64,000 nucleotides of DNA from the NCBI GenBank assembly GCA_033439295.1, contig JAVTLE010000017.1, positions 620,001 to 684,000 on the forward strand, in the 5' to 3' direction. The position numbers and the translations under genes were made by a program. Positions 1 to 11,518 of the stretch are shown here, one piece after another. Below the pieces are notes generated by a model. That model had not been told where the DNA came from. It searched no databases and was given only the letters and a program-made list of their open reading frames with translations. The first letter of the stretch is position 1, and every line of letters starts with the position of its first letter. This DNA is from Deuterostichococcus epilithicus (taxonomy: Eukaryota; Chlorophyta; Trebouxiophyceae; Prasiolales; Stichococcaceae).

Positions 1-407
1 AAGACCAGGATGAAGACAAACAGGTTGTCCACGCTGAGGCTCTGCTCCAGCAGATATCCCGCAAAGTACTCCGCCCCCTTCTCCGGTCCCAACGTGTACC
101 AGACTCCGGCGCCGAACGCAATCGCAGCGGCAACGAGACCAAAAACGAGCTCGCCGCGGTCTTCGATTATGATCTCGGCGCTGGAGACGCTCTCCAGCGC
201 CTCGATCTCCTCCGCCGTCGACATGAGGGCGGGCCGAGGCCGGCTGCCGTTGGCGTGCTGCCGCACGGGCACATCCGCCGCCGCTGGCCATGCGGCGCTG
301 TCAGCGTCTGCGGGCGCGCCGCTGTTGGTGGCTGTCGAGTCCGCCTCCCGCTGCGGTGCGGCGGCGCACGCCAGCAGACCGCCTGGCTGCTGCCTCGTGG
401 CCCGAAT
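1..407 (-). CDS. TerC-family thylakoid/integral membrane protein (5' part only)
   Basis: Reading the minus strand, an open frame runs off the window's left edge. It contains MSTAEEIEALESVSSAEII, then a charged stretch, a first membrane segment (LVFGLVAAAIAFGAGVWY) and the signature EQSLSVDNLFVFILV. That last motif is the hallmark of TerC membrane proteins, named for tellurium resistance in bacteria; the plant homologue is needed for thylakoid biogenesis. The frame is open for about 60 codons upstream of the Met at 224-222. This Ala/Ser/Arg-rich stretch fits a transit peptide or linker and probably starts at an acceptor near 407, so the true start codon may lie in an earlier exon near 0.4-1.0 kb. 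Only the N-terminal quarter of the usual 280-380 residue protein is present. Plastid targeting is inferred from the family. Confidence 0.85.
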   Translation of the reverse strand, partial: MRATRQQPGGLLACAAAPQREADSTATNSGAPADADSAAWPAAADVPVRQHANGSRPRPALMSTAEEIEALESVSSAEIIIEDRGELVFGLVAAAIAFGAGVWYTLGPEKGAEYFAGYLLEQSLSVDNLFVFILV

Positions 408-1104
408 CTGAACCACACGACCAGAGCACCATTTGCACCAGATGTGATGTGGACAAACACGACTCGACGATCAAACGGTGCTCGTCCACGCGTCTCAGAC
501 GACAGAGAATGAGCGTGTGATATGGGACTGAAGCGGCAGTGGAGCGCAACAGGAAACGGGCGTTAGCTCGCCTGGCTGCGGGTGGCTGCGAGTGCACTGG
601 TCGTACACGGCCTGCTGCTGCTGCGGGCGACGCCGGAGCCGCAGCATTGCTGCAACTGGTTCTCTGAGGCTGACGGCAGGCTCAGCCTCTGATGGTGCCG
701 CAGCAGCGTCGCTGCTGCGTTTGTCACAGCGAGGGCTGCCATGTCTTTGAAACAAAACGCAGTGCTGTGGACACCGCCCTTTTTCGATGCAAGCTCTTGC
801 ACACGAAGCGTCCAAGATCGAAGGAAAGCACTGTTCCGAACGCTTCCGCAGTAATCAAGCAAAATCTGGTGCAAATGAGCGACGGTCATCAGTGGACAGC
901 GACGTGACGCCTAGCTGTGCTTTATGACCACTACGATTACAGATGTTGCATTGCCGAATTTGATGAACCCTCCGAACGGAAGTTTGAGTCTCTAAGTATC
1001 GAAGCGGGAGCCCACGTCGCAGCCAGCGGTCGGCCTGCTGTTGGACCTCCATTTCTGGCCGCGCTGGCCGCGCAGCCCCTGGCGCCCCTGGCGCCCCTGG
1101 CGAG
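408..1104. other. Upstream region between divergent TerC and ankyrin genes
   Basis: About 700 bp separates the TerC exon (minus) from the ankyrin start codon (plus). It must hold the ankyrin promoter and leader and probably TerC's first exon. No clear TATA box, repeat or RNA gene was seen. Open frames here are short and Arg/Pro-rich on both strands, as expected by chance at this GC content. Confidence 0.5.
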
Positions 1105-4100
1105 ATGTCGCTCACCTTTGACGAGCCCAGGCTGGCCGAGCTGCTGGTGCAGAAATGCTTGCACGGCAGCGTGTCAGACGCTTTGGGCCTGCTGCTCGAA
1201 TTCTCGCGGCACCCGCCGCTGATCCAAAACACAGTCAACGCCGCTGCAGCCGGCGGCTGGACGCCGCTGCTGGCGGCGTCGCGAAATGGCACCGCGCAGC
1301 TGGCTTCTGCCTTGGTGCGTCGACTGGAGGATCATGTCAAATGTCGTTACGGGACGGCTCGCGTGCTTCTAGCAGGACTGCCGCATGGTCGCAACTCATG
1401 TTGTGGCGCATTGCCGCATTCGGCCACAGCAAGGGTTCTCAGAGAGCTGTCTGCAGAACCCAGTCATATGCAGCCGACAAAATCCTGTGGTGAATCGTGC
1501 AGCTGTGCGCAAAAGCTGACGTCCGCGTCGTGCGGGAAGGCACTGGCAACTCCGCGTTGCACTGTGCGCGCCTCCGCCCCTGATGTACCATTGAATCACT
1601 CAGTTCAGAAGGCTTTCGCGCTGATGAAGAGTTTCCCATTACGAGTCCTGTACATGTTTCAAAAGCTGTGTGGGGCTCAAGCATGGCTCTAAGATGCATG
1701 TGGCGGGTGTAGATGCTGCTCTCGGCGGCCATGTTGGCGTGCTCAGGCTGTTGCTGGGCGCGCCCCACGCTGAGGCCGATGTCGCCAGCGCCTCCGGTGC
1801 GCGGCGTCCCCGTGCATTCTGTTGCCTCACTGCACCGACCATGAGCATGGGTCTTGGTGGCTGCTGTGTGCCCGGACACGGCCAGGCGATGTGTGGCTTT
1901 TGGCACAGGTGACACGCCGCTGCTGTTTGCGGCGTCCGGTGGGCAGCTGGGAGCCGTGGCTTTGCTGGCCAAGGTGAGATTCGATTTTGGAGATCCGATT
2001 TTGGGTTTGGGCAGGTGTCGCCATCCTGCCGCATCAGCTGCGATTCGCTGCGGGCAACATCGTCGGGCGACTCCCCCGCGGTTGCAGAGAAGGATGCCAC
2101 CCTGTGCCATATGATCCTGGAACATCTGCAGGCCGGCGCGAGCGTGAGCGCACGCAATGCACACGGCATGTCGGCGCTGGGCGTCGCGGCTGCCGGCGGC
2201 CACGAGGGTTGCCTCCGCCTGCTGCTGAAGCTGCTAGGCAACGGAGCGGCGACCGCGGGAGCTGACCTGGTGGGTGTCAGGAGTCTCTGGGATCTGAGGT
2301 GATCGCTTCTGGGGGGTGAGCCTCTGCTAGAACGGTCTGCGCCTGCTGCTCAAGCTGCTGGGCGCCGGGTAGCGGCGGCAGGCGCCTGACCTGGTGGGGT
2401 TCCTTGGCGGAGAGGTTTTCTCGGAGGAAACGTCTGCCGCTTTGCCACATGTCCGCCAGCGCAGGCAGCGGAGGACGCTGGCCACAAGCTCGTATGTGCA
2501 GCGCGCAGTCAAGGCGGAGCTGGCTGCAAGGGAGACTGCACAGGCTCTGCGAACATGGGGCTTCTGCCTTTGCAGGTGTCGGCGGCGGATCACAACGGCC
2601 ACTCGCCGCTGCACGGCGCCGCCGAGGCGGGCAGCGCCCCCTGCCTACAGCTGCTGCTGGAGGCACGCCCCGCACCACTTTTGATACCTCGGTGCCGCCT
2701 GTGCCAGCCCCCGGCCTGGTACGGAGGCAAAATATTGGACGGGCATCCCAGACCCTAGACCACGTGCCCCGGGCACGCCGTCAGCGCCTGCAACCACATC
2801 GTCTGGCTGCTGTAAGGCGAATTGCAACACCCAAAGCACCGCGCGCGGCTCGGAGTGCGGCTTCACGCTGTCACCAGGTCAGTCGTCACTGGGAATGTCT
2901 CCATCTGCAGGCGGGGGCGGACGCCTATGCCAGGAACGCCAAGCAGCAGACGCCCCTGGACGTCGCGAGAGTGCAAGGCAGCCCCGACTGCGTCAGGTGT
3001 GCGTCGTGCCGCTCAGCGAGGGTCTGCAGGCAGCCCACGCGACACTAGCTTTGCCTGGGGCGCAGCCTCTTGGCGGCAGGACGCCACTCTGTTATGCTGG
3101 GGATGCAGGATGAACCCTGTAGCGCTGCAGTCAATCCGCTCGTCCGCGACTGTTTCGGAGGCATGCATTCTGGGGCCTCTCCCACCCCCCGCCACCGCCG
3201 CTCAGGCTGCTGGAGGCGGCGCAGAGGCAGCGGGCCGCGGCGGCCGAGGCGCGCGCAGACAGCCTGGCGGCAAACGAGGTTCCGGCGGCCGCAGCGCCCC
3301 CCGATGCACGGGCGGCCAGGCGGTCCAAGGCGCAGAAGCGGGCGCCGGGGCGGCAGCTGAAGGCCACGGCGGCGGGCGCGCCCTCATCAGCCAGCGACAG
3401 CGAGGATGCTGTCCCTCTGGGCGCACCATGCTCGTCAACCTCACCCACCGACGCGGACGCTGCGCTTGGCTCCGCTCCCAGAGGCGCCTGCGGCGGCGGC
3501 AGCGGCCCCGCGCCTCCGGCCAGCGCGGCCAGCGGCAGCGGTGTCAGCGGCGCAGCAGCGGGCGCCGGCGCATCAGAGCATGGCAATTGCAGTGTTGCCG
3601 GGGCGACAAGCGGCGCGGAAGACGGCCAGCCGCCGGCAGCGGGCACGACCAGCGGCAGCCCTGCAGCGACCAACGCGACACAGCCTCCTCTCGTCAGCTC
3701 CGGTGCGCTTCTGTGTGCTGGCTTCGAGAAGCTTGCTCTGTGCACCACCACGAGCGTGGAGTCGGGGACGAGGATGCTGGAGGTTTTTGGCAAGGTTGTG
3801 TGCGTTTTGCCGCAGGGGGGCCTCGCTGCTGCCATAGCAGGCCGGTCGTGAACGCAAACCAGTGTTGAGCTGACGCCACACAGTCCCTGAGGTGCACCTA
3901 GATTGTTCATTGCGCAGGGCGCACCAACGACGTACTGCTGGTTGCAGCGGCACCCACAGAGGCTTCAGCGACAGGATGCGGCGCGGCGGCTGACGCAGCC
4001 GCAGCAGAGCCAGTGGCAAGCGCCTGGCAGGCTGGCGGACAGACGGCTGACGAACCGGCATGGCAGCAGCCGCGGGGGCGCAGGCAGGGCCGCCAGCGTG

Positions 4101-5613
4101 CAGAGGCGCCGGCGGCTGCCGCGAGGCAGACGGCGGCGGGCGGCGGTGGAGGCAGCCCTGAACTCGGCCCGGCGACAAGCGCCCGTCCGGCAGGCGCCGG
4201 CCGAGCACCGTGGCACTGCGATGGCAGCAGCCAGGCTGTGCAGCCGACAAAGTTGCTGCAGCAGCAACACCCACCGCGGCAGCCTGCCGGCGATGCGGCG
4301 CCGCGCCGCACGGCCGGCCAGCCCCGGCGGCGGCAAGCTGTGAAGCGCGGCGACAATCCGGCGCGGCCCGCGGCACCGCCGCGGCTCCGCAGAGGCCGCC
4401 GCATCACGCGGCGTCAGCATCCGAAACCAGCACGGGGCAGGGAAGCGCGGCGCTGCGGGCGGCTGTTACGCCCCCGACTGGCTTTGCAGCAGGCGTTTCT
4501 GCGCCGTGCTCGGCCGCTGCGCCGGCGGAGCCCGATGCGGCTGCCGGCAGCGTTGCAGCAGGCCGGAGAGGCGGCGCTGCGGCGGCGGGGGCGTCAGCGC
4601 CCGCCGCCGCAGAGCCGCTGAGCCGGCCAACAGCGGCGACGGGCGAGTGGCCGTCGCTCAGCGCCGCGGCTGCCATGTCCTGGCAGGAGGTGAAGCTTGC
4701 CGTTTATTGCTGTTTATATTATTTATATGCCTTCCTGCGCGCCTGCTGCACCAACAGCCTCCAGGCTGTCACGGAACGAGTCTTGTGCTCTGTGCTCTGT
4801 CTCGTGGTCGTGTGCATGACTGTCCCTGTGCCTCGACCAAAACCCTGCTGGATGCAGGAAGCGGAAGCGGCGCTGGCGGAGGCGCACCCAGAGGCGGCGG
4901 AGCTGGATGTGGGCATCCGCCACTTGGCGGTGCGTTCAGATTGCCTACCACCCTGAACACAGAGCTTCTGCAGCGCTGTGTGGCGCACCGCATGCGCTGA
5001 GCCGGGTCTGCCCTCCGCTTGCAAACCAATGCGGGTGTGTCCCCGTCAAATTGATGGCTGATGCGGGGCCTGAAGCGATAGCAGACCGAGTCCTGTGCGT
5101 CTCCCGTCCGCAAGCTGACAATCCGGCGCGGCTGCGAGGCGCAGAAGGGTGTGGTCGTGGCAACTATATCAGGCCGTCAAGTGGAGACTCCGATTCGAAT
5201 CGCAGGGCGCTGGGCTCCGCCAGCTGAGCATGGCGCAGCTGGATGCGTTGGAGGCGCTGCACCACGCGGGGCTGGCCGCAGTCGCCGGCCGCCGCCTCGA
5301 GCTGGTGCGAGCTTTGCCACTGAAGAAGCCAGCACGCCTGTGGCGGCATCTCCGTGGCAGTGCCATGCCTGCGGGGTGCTCACGGTCGTTGTCCGCTGGA
5401 CACCAGCGGTTGCACGGGCGGGCGGGCATGTGGCAGGTTCTGGCGGCCGAGCGTTCCAGCTGTTTCAAGGGATCCTTATGATCAACTTCACGACTGAAAG
5501 AAATATCACCAGACGGTCGGGGAAATACTTGTCGGTCCCCGCAGGTGCGACATCAGGAGGCGCAGCGCCACGTGGAGGCGACACGGCTGGCCGGGGAAAT
5601 TGCGCTGCAGTGA
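1105..5613 (+). CDS. Ankyrin-repeat protein with Ala-rich linker and helical C-terminus
   Basis: Exon 1 (1105-1314) encodes MSLTFDEPRLAELL and a first ankyrin helix pair (GGWTPLLAASRNG). Later exons add further repeats: GNSALHCA (~1503-1575), GGHVGVLRLLLGA (~1712-1800), GDTPLLFAASGGQLGAVALL (~1912-1974), AGASVSARNAHGMSALG (~2132-2270), HNGHSPLHGAAEAGSAP (~2577-2659) and AGADAYARNAKQQTPLDVA (~2912-2997). A long Ala/Ser/Gly-rich segment follows (~3210-4689; internal splicing unresolved). Three short helical exons end the protein: 4858-4929, 5206-5304 and 5545-5613 (ends AGEIALQ, TGA). Ankyrin repeats bind proteins; no catalytic domain is visible. The junction at LLLE/AGAD appears to use a GC donor. 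The C-terminus is Ala/Glu/Leu-rich and may be coiled coil. Function unknown. Confidence 0.8.
2333..2401 (+). repeat. Junction echo of an ankyrin exon 3' end
   Basis: The intron after the exon ending near 2270 contains a decayed copy of that exon's last ~70 bases. GCCTGCTGCTGAAGCTGCT in the exon matches GCCTGCTGCTCAAGCTGCT about 125 bp downstream. The copy ends in TGACCTGGTGGGG, mirroring the real junction TGACCTG|GTGGGT. Confidence 0.7.
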
Positions 5614-6592
5614 CGTGCGGCTGCCCCTAAAACCCTAAACCTTAGCTGCTAGCGGCGCGGCGGACTCGGTCTGCTCCAGAGGACGGGGTGCACCCGCAGG
5701 GCCGCGCCCGGAGCAGACACTCGCCCTCAGGCCCGAAATGGGCGCTGCTGCGGCGGTGATGGCACTGCTCGAAATCCGGATTCTCTCTCCGGCGTTGGCT
5801 GCGAGCCTTGCAGCTTGATGCTGGCTCTGTGTGGGTAAGGTTGCCTTGTAGGACATCAGTTCATGTGGTGAGGAGCCCGGCCCGCCGGCAGACATCATGG
5901 TGGTGATTGACCTGGCACTTGTGCCTGCTCGTGAATCTGGCCACCACATTGATCCTTCCCATAAAGAACACACATCTTGTTGTACGCTCTCCATAATGTT
6001 TTTTGAGTCTTTCCTGAGCAGGCTACCACACGCGACCGACGAGATTTTGCCGAGTATAAAAACCATACCTATTGAATACCTATCCGAATCTGAAATCCCG
6101 AGAAGCTGTGCAGGTCAACTGTACAGCCAGGGTGGTGCTTGTAGGAACCACTCTGCGCTGCACAGCTGGTCAGCCCAGAAGAATGGCAAAGACGGACTGC
6201 AACCCACCCTGCCCAACATCCGCCATTGTGTACGGATACGAATATTGGCGCCATGTCAAAAATGAGAAGGGAGTTGCGAATGGACACGACCAGACGCGAG
6301 CTGTACCTGGGAAACCATGCGAACATCACGAAAGAACCGGAGGAACGCTGCCGCCGGATGTGCGCGACAGAAACAATCGGTGGGTCACATGACCCTGCCG
6401 CACGGCATGGCGCCGAGCTTCCTGCACCGGATGTGTGGACGACCAGACTTCGTTGTCTGTGCGCGCCAGGCGTGCGCCTGACGCGCCAGCACCAGCCTGC
6501 GCTTCGGGCCCCTTGCTGCGGTGAGGCTCCGGCAGGTTGGCTGAGACAGTGTGTCGACTCTCATGCGCTGGGTTCAAACCCTATAATGGGCC
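5614..6592. other. Intergenic region between convergent ankyrin and RNA-binding genes
   Basis: This 980-bp stretch should hold the 3' UTRs of the ankyrin gene (plus) and the RNA-binding protein gene (minus). A telomere-like run, CCCTAAAACCCTAAACC, lies at about 5625-5641, just after the ankyrin stop. I found no TGTAA poly(A) signal on either strand and no coding signature. Confidence 0.5.
5625..5643. repeat. Short interstitial telomere-like motif
   Basis: Two imperfect CCCTAAA units, the plant/Chlorella-type telomere repeat, in the ankyrin 3' flank. Similar short motifs occur at 16801-16814 and 23926-23956. They are too short to be a telomere remnant on their own. Confidence 0.5.
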
Positions 6593-9500
6593 TTAAGGCT
6601 TGCTGCGCTTTGGTGGCAGCTCCGTGCCTCCTTCGCCGGAGCCGTCTTCGCCGCTGCCGTCCGCGCCGGCCTGGCCCGGCGGCGCCCCCATCGCCGTCAA
6701 CGACCGCCGCCGCAGCATGCTGCCACTGGCGGTGCGCAGGTCGGCGCCACCGCCACCGCCGCTGCTGTGCCGCTGGAACCCGCTCAGCCCGCCGCCGGAG
6801 CCGAGCCCCAGGCCGCCGCTCGGGCCAGCTCCCAGCGCGGCTCCCAGGCTGCCGCTGCTGCCGGCGCTGCGCAGGCGCACGGCCTCGGCACTGGCGGCTC
6901 GCAGCGCGTCGGCGTCGCCGCCGGTGCAGCTGCTCTTGCCGCTGCTGCCCTTGTCGATGCCGCTGGAAGCGTGGCGCAGGTCGCGCGGCCTGGCAAAGGC
7001 AGCGACCGGCGACGTGGGCAGGCCCAGCGTCGAACGCGGCGTCAGGCGCGGCGACGCTGTGGACGCCGTTCCGTCTGACACGTTCGAGATGCCCCGCTGC
7101 AGCGGCAGCGGCGGCGGGCCGCCGGGGACCGGTCGCGGGTAGCGGGGGGAGGGGCGCTGTGCGGTCAGGCAGACAGAGTCAGTACACGTGCGACCCCAGC
7201 CGGCAGGGAAGGGCCATGGCCAGCATGGTGGTCACAGGAAACCCTGCTTGCACCATCGGGCGGCTGTGTCCAGGCGGGCGGGTGCTCTGGCCGGCACCCC
7301 CCCTTTTCCCGGACAGCTGGACAGGGCGTGCACTCCTGAAGGGTAAGGCTTCGCACGATGGCGCTGATACGAAGGCCTGCGAGGCAAGGTGTGTACGGTT
7401 CCAGGGCGCGAGGGACTGCGGGTTTCTGAAAGGCCCGCACCAGGACTGCGGGCGCGGAAACCGCCTTGATGCCGTCGGCCTCGCCGCCATAGGCCACCCC
7501 GCAGTGGCCGGGCGCCCCCATGGCGTCCACTGCGTCCGAGCCGCCGCTGCCGCCGCGGCCGCCCAGCAACAGGCCGCGCCGCGAGCCAGGGCTGCCGCCT
7601 CCCCTGGGCGCCGCCGCCGCCTGGCGCGGCGGTGCTGCCATGGTGCCCAGCCTGTGCGGCGTCGCACAGGTGCATCGCATCACAGCTGAGGGACAACGCC
7701 TGTTACTGCTCTGCAAGTCAAGTAACTTCGGCAGCCAGATGCAGCCTCGAAGGGGCTGAGTAGGCACGCAGGGGTCTGGCGCTTTGTGGCGGGCCGCGAA
7801 GCTGGGGCAGGCAACCTGAAATCAAACTTTATGAAGATTGCAGCCGCACAAAAGCACAAAGTGCCCGAGGCCTCGAGCAGCTGCTCGTGGCAAAGCGGCA
7901 GCTTGCAGCAGAGGCAACGGCCCCACATCCGTGCTTCAAACGGATACGCAAGATTACACAGACACAAAATCACACCTGGGGTCCACCCAGGCCTGCTCGC
8001 CGGTCAGGTCGTTGACGTACAACACCGCTGGTAGTGCTGGATGTGCCACCGCGCGCCAGCCTGGCGGCAGGCTGACAGCGCCCATGCCAGCCGCGGCAGC
8101 GGCCGCAGCGGCTGCCTCAGCTGCACCGGCAGGGTGCTGCAGAGCCGGTAAGTCGCCGCCGCCGCCGTGCGGGCGGCCCAGCGCAGCCGCCAGCACTGGC
8201 GCCAGGCTGAGCGGCGTGACGGAAGCTTGCGGCAGGCCTGGCAAGAGCGGCGGCGGCAGCGGCGGCGCCTGGTGCAGCGCCGCCGCCGCCGCCATGGCGG
8301 CGAAAGGTGCGGCTATGGGCGGCGGCATGCTGCCAACGCCATGCGCCGCTGGCGGTGCAAAGGGAACAGAGTGCGGCCCGAAATTGCCGGCCAGTGCCGC
8401 CTGGCCCTCCGGCACAGTGTGGGCGCGCTGCATCTCGGATCGCGTCGCGAGACGCACTGAGGGCGGCCGCTCCGGAGCGTCAATGCACGGCGCCGGCAAC
8501 CGCACCTCCTGCACAGGCAGTGAGCCACATGCTGAGGCATCGGGCGGCGGGTGCAGGGCGAGATCGATGGTGAGCGCACGGTGAGCCCTGCGGCCGGCTT
8601 GGCGTGAGTAGGTGTTGCATGCGTGGCAAAGAAAGGCGGGCGCGTGGTCGGGAGCTCGCGACTCCAAAGAAGCGACTCGATAGCTGAGCACAACTGGCCA
8701 GCCGCACTGCGCCTGGTGCCGCCAGCTGGCCCTCATGAGGCAGCCAGTGCGCACGAGCAGCTGCTGGTGAGCCTCAGCGCTCCCCGTAGAAAATGCGTCG
8801 ATCAAACAGCCTTGCCAATGCACACCAGTCGGTGACAGCTTCCGAGCCCGCGCACCAGGGCTTTGAGGGCTTCCGACGGGCTGGCAAACTCCAGGAACGC
8901 CGAGCCGGCGGCGGCGGCGGACAGCATGCCGGTGGCGCCGCCGGCGGCCTGTGCCTCGGCGCCAACCACGTAGTGCACGCCATCCGGCTTGACGGCCAGC
9001 CGACCAAAGCGCTGCCGCAGCTGCAGGCGGAGCAGAGCCCAGGTCGGGGAGCTTGCGGCGGATCCTCAGTGCCCGGACCTACACACAGCAGCATGCCCCC
9101 GGCGCGGTCTGTCGCGCGGGCAGCGGCAGGTGGGCGCGCCCGCCTGGGGCATGCCGGTGGCCGCCGACACGTGCGACGACGGGGAACGGGTGAAGACTGA
9201 CAGGAGAGGGACTGGACGACACCTCAGCAGGGGCGACGCCGCGGACGCGCACTATGCCCTCGCCGCCAAAGCGCAGCGCCAGCGCCTCCCGCATCTCCGC
9301 CAGGGTCACCTGTCATAGGACGCCATTGGTTTGCCGCTCTGAAGAGCGGGTTTGGTGCAAGTCTGTCAGAGCAGCGCCTCCCTGCATGTCCGCCAGCGTG
9401 ACTTGCCGACAGCGGCTGTCGAGTTGGCAAGTCAGCCGACGCAACGCACACGGCCGCCCCTGGGATAATGGCAACGCTGCGTCCAGGCACAAGCCCAAGC

Positions 9501-11518
9501 CCTCCCGGTCCAGCACCAGCCCATGCGATGGCAGGTTCGATTGCACAGAGGGTTTCGGCTGCATGGAGAGTCTCCCACCTGTTCCAGGCGGACCGAGTGT
9601 CTGCTGCTCGTCAGCAGCAGCAGCCGGTGGGCCAGCGGTCAAATGGTCGTTGTGCATGGCAAGGTTCTCCTGGTGGCATTTCTGAGGGAAAGGCCAGCCT
9701 TGGGCCCACCTGCTCCAGGCGCACAAAGCGCTTGCTGGCTTCCGGCAGCAGCGGCTGCCGATCGAGCTGCGCCACGGCTCGCGTTGCCTCCTCTGCACCC
9801 TCAAACTCCACAAACGCCTGCACCGAACCACGGACCAGACACTGAGGACTCGAAACCCATACAGTACGAGGTTGAGGTGCATGCATCGCCCCCTTCGCAC
9901 ACTCAAACTCCACAGCGCCTGCGGCCGCCAGGTTCCCGCCAGCCATCCGCACCATGGTCGACGCGCCGCAGTTCCAGCACCGGCTGCATCCAGACAGGGA
10001 CCGACACTCTGCGATGCACTGTCGTCTCTGCCATTGCTCGCCTGGCCTGTACGTGTGGCAGGGCCGTGGTAGCCCACTTGCAGCCCATTAGCGTGCAGAC
10101 GGAAGCCGCGGAAGAAGGAAGCCAGCTCCTCCTGCCCGGCCTCCGGCGGGAAATTTCGCACCAAGACCGCCGCCGCCTCAGCGCCACCGTCTGCCGCCGC
10201 CGCCTGTGGAGAAGATCTGGGAGCTACGGAGGCGGCAGCATGAATCGGAAGCCACGGAGGCGCAGCGTGACGGGCCACAGGCGAAAAGATGTTGAGCACC
10301 AGCGCCGCCGCTGGTTTGGTGACGCCGACCGTTACCTGCGCAACTGGCTGTCCAAGAGTGGTCGTCAGGCTGCGCGCCTGATGAACCTGCTGGTAATTGC
10401 ACCAGCGTGCCATGCCGCCCCGACGCCGGGAGACTTTGGGGCAGCCACCGGCGCCGCCAAGCTACCGGGTGGCTGCTTCCCCATTCCCTGCCTCAGCCCC
10501 TGATCAGCTGGTGCAAACAAGATGACTCCAGGAGCCAACCCTTGGACCACCGATGCGTATCGCCAATCCTGCACCCCGCCTGCGACGCCGCGCCGCCCTC
10601 TGCGGTGGCCGGGCTCGGTAGCCTGATGTGTTGCTAGGTCGGTGTCCACCTGCTCACATTAGAGAGTTTGTTGCGACAATGGAGGAGCCAGTGTGTGCCC
10701 ACGTCCCCACCTGCTGCGTTGCATCGAACTCCGCGGCTGCCAGCGCAGTCGCCTGCAGGTCGCCCAGGTCCGAGCCCGAAAGCGCATACACGTGCACGTA
10801 GCGCTGCCCAAAGCGCTCGGAAAAGATGGCGCAGTCGCGGCCGACGGCGCGCTGAGCATCGCCTGCCGATGCGAAGCGCACGTACGCCTGTTCGCAGGCA
10901 GGTGACAGCAGGGTCTGGTGACTGGCGCAAGCCGGGGATTTTTGCCTCAGACCCTGTGGTGCAAGCGGGGTGCCGCATTGCCGCTTCACACCACCGCCGC
11001 TTCACACCACAGCCTGTATCAGGAGTGGAGCCGCAGCCGACATGGCTGCACCCACGAGCTGTGTGCTCTCTGCGCCACGCTCACCCCTCTGAGGTGCGGC
11101 CGGCAGCGTGCGACCTGAATAAGATCGGCTGGCTGTGTAGCGTCACACAGCATGCTGCACCTGGGAAACTCCCCTGCCGGATGCAAGAACCAACAACAGC
11201 AGCGAGTTCCCACTGTGTCGGTGGTGCGCCCGTGGGCATGCCGCTTCAGTAGGATGACTGCACGGCTGGTCAGGAGACTCGTTGTCATCGCAGGCCTCTC
11301 CCAGTGACAAATTAATAGGTCCTCACCGCGCCGGTGGTGCGGCCGTCGGCATGCCGCTTGAACAGAATGGGCGATTGTGCCGCCAGCAGCAGGCCGTCGA
11401 AGAAGTTTGCGATGTCCGCCACAGTGACGCGCGCCGGCAGGCCCTTCATGCGCACCCATACCGCCAGCCCGCCGTCGCCGAGGGGATCCGCCGCCTCCTC
11501 CATGGTCTGCCTGCGCAT
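6593..11518 (-). CDS. RNA-binding protein with three RRM-type domains and a WW domain
   Basis: Nine exons join in frame: 11518-11327, 10887-10711, 10335-10078, 9817-9710, 9309-9223, 9020-8826, 8508-7976, 7651-~7462, 7156-6593, giving about 770 residues. Exons 1-2 form a quasi-RRM (VWVRMKGLPARVT ... AYVRFASAGDAQRAV) like hnRNP H/F and ESRP. Exons 3-4 form a second RRM (AVLVRNFPPEA ... AFVEFEGAEEATRAV). Exons 5-6 give a third, more divergent one (IVRVRGVAPAE ... SAFLEFASPSEALKALV). Exon 7 is Ala/Pro-rich and ends in a WW-like domain (LPPGWRAV ... YVNDLTGEQAWVDP). The tail is Gly/Ser-rich and ends PPKRSKP, TAA. The start is the Met at 11518 (MRRQTMEEAADP); the Met at 11503 is also possible. The role is probably pre-mRNA splicing or mRNA processing. 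RRMs plus WW recall plant FCA, but the first RRM is of another type, so I do not name it. Confidence 0.8.
9373..9412 (-). repeat. Junction echo of exon 5 start (RNA-binding protein gene)
   Basis: Upstream of the acceptor at 9309, the intron holds a copy of the exon 5 start: exon GTGACCCTGGCGGAGATGCG against copy GTCACGCTGGCGGACATGCA. It lies about 100 bp from the real junction and drifts into unrelated sequence afterwards. Confidence 0.65.
9900..9935 (-). repeat. Junction echo of exon 4 start (RNA-binding protein gene)
   Basis: The real acceptor reads GTGCAG|GCGTTTGTGGAGTTTGAG at 9817. The copy about 100 bp upstream reads CCGCAG|GCGCTGTGGAGTTTGAG, keeping the AG and the GTGGAGTTTGAG core. 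Confidence 0.65.
11205..11260 (-). repeat. Junction echo of exon 1 end (RNA-binding protein gene)
   Basis: Downstream of the exon 1 donor (11327) the intron repeats the exon's last ~40 bases. Exon AAGCGGCATGCCGACGGCCG matches copy AAGCGGCATGCCCACGGGCG, and the copy continues into a donor-like GTGGGAAC where the gene has GTGAGGAC. Confidence 0.7.

Noticed and set aside
3131-3910. 259-codon minus-strand open frame opposite the ankyrin gene
   Set aside because: Ala/Pro/Gly-rich mirror of a GC-rich coding stretch. The plus-strand frame continues the ankyrin reading frame across a well-formed junction (DCVR/LLEAAQ).
5897-6265. 122-codon plus-strand frame in the ankyrin/RNA-binding spacer
   Set aside because: No family resemblance, no supporting exons and no poly(A) signal; it lies where two 3' UTRs are expected.
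6593-11518. Calling the RRM/WW gene an FCA orthologue
   Set aside because: FCA has two conventional RRMs. Here the first domain is a quasi-RRM and a third RRM-like domain is present.
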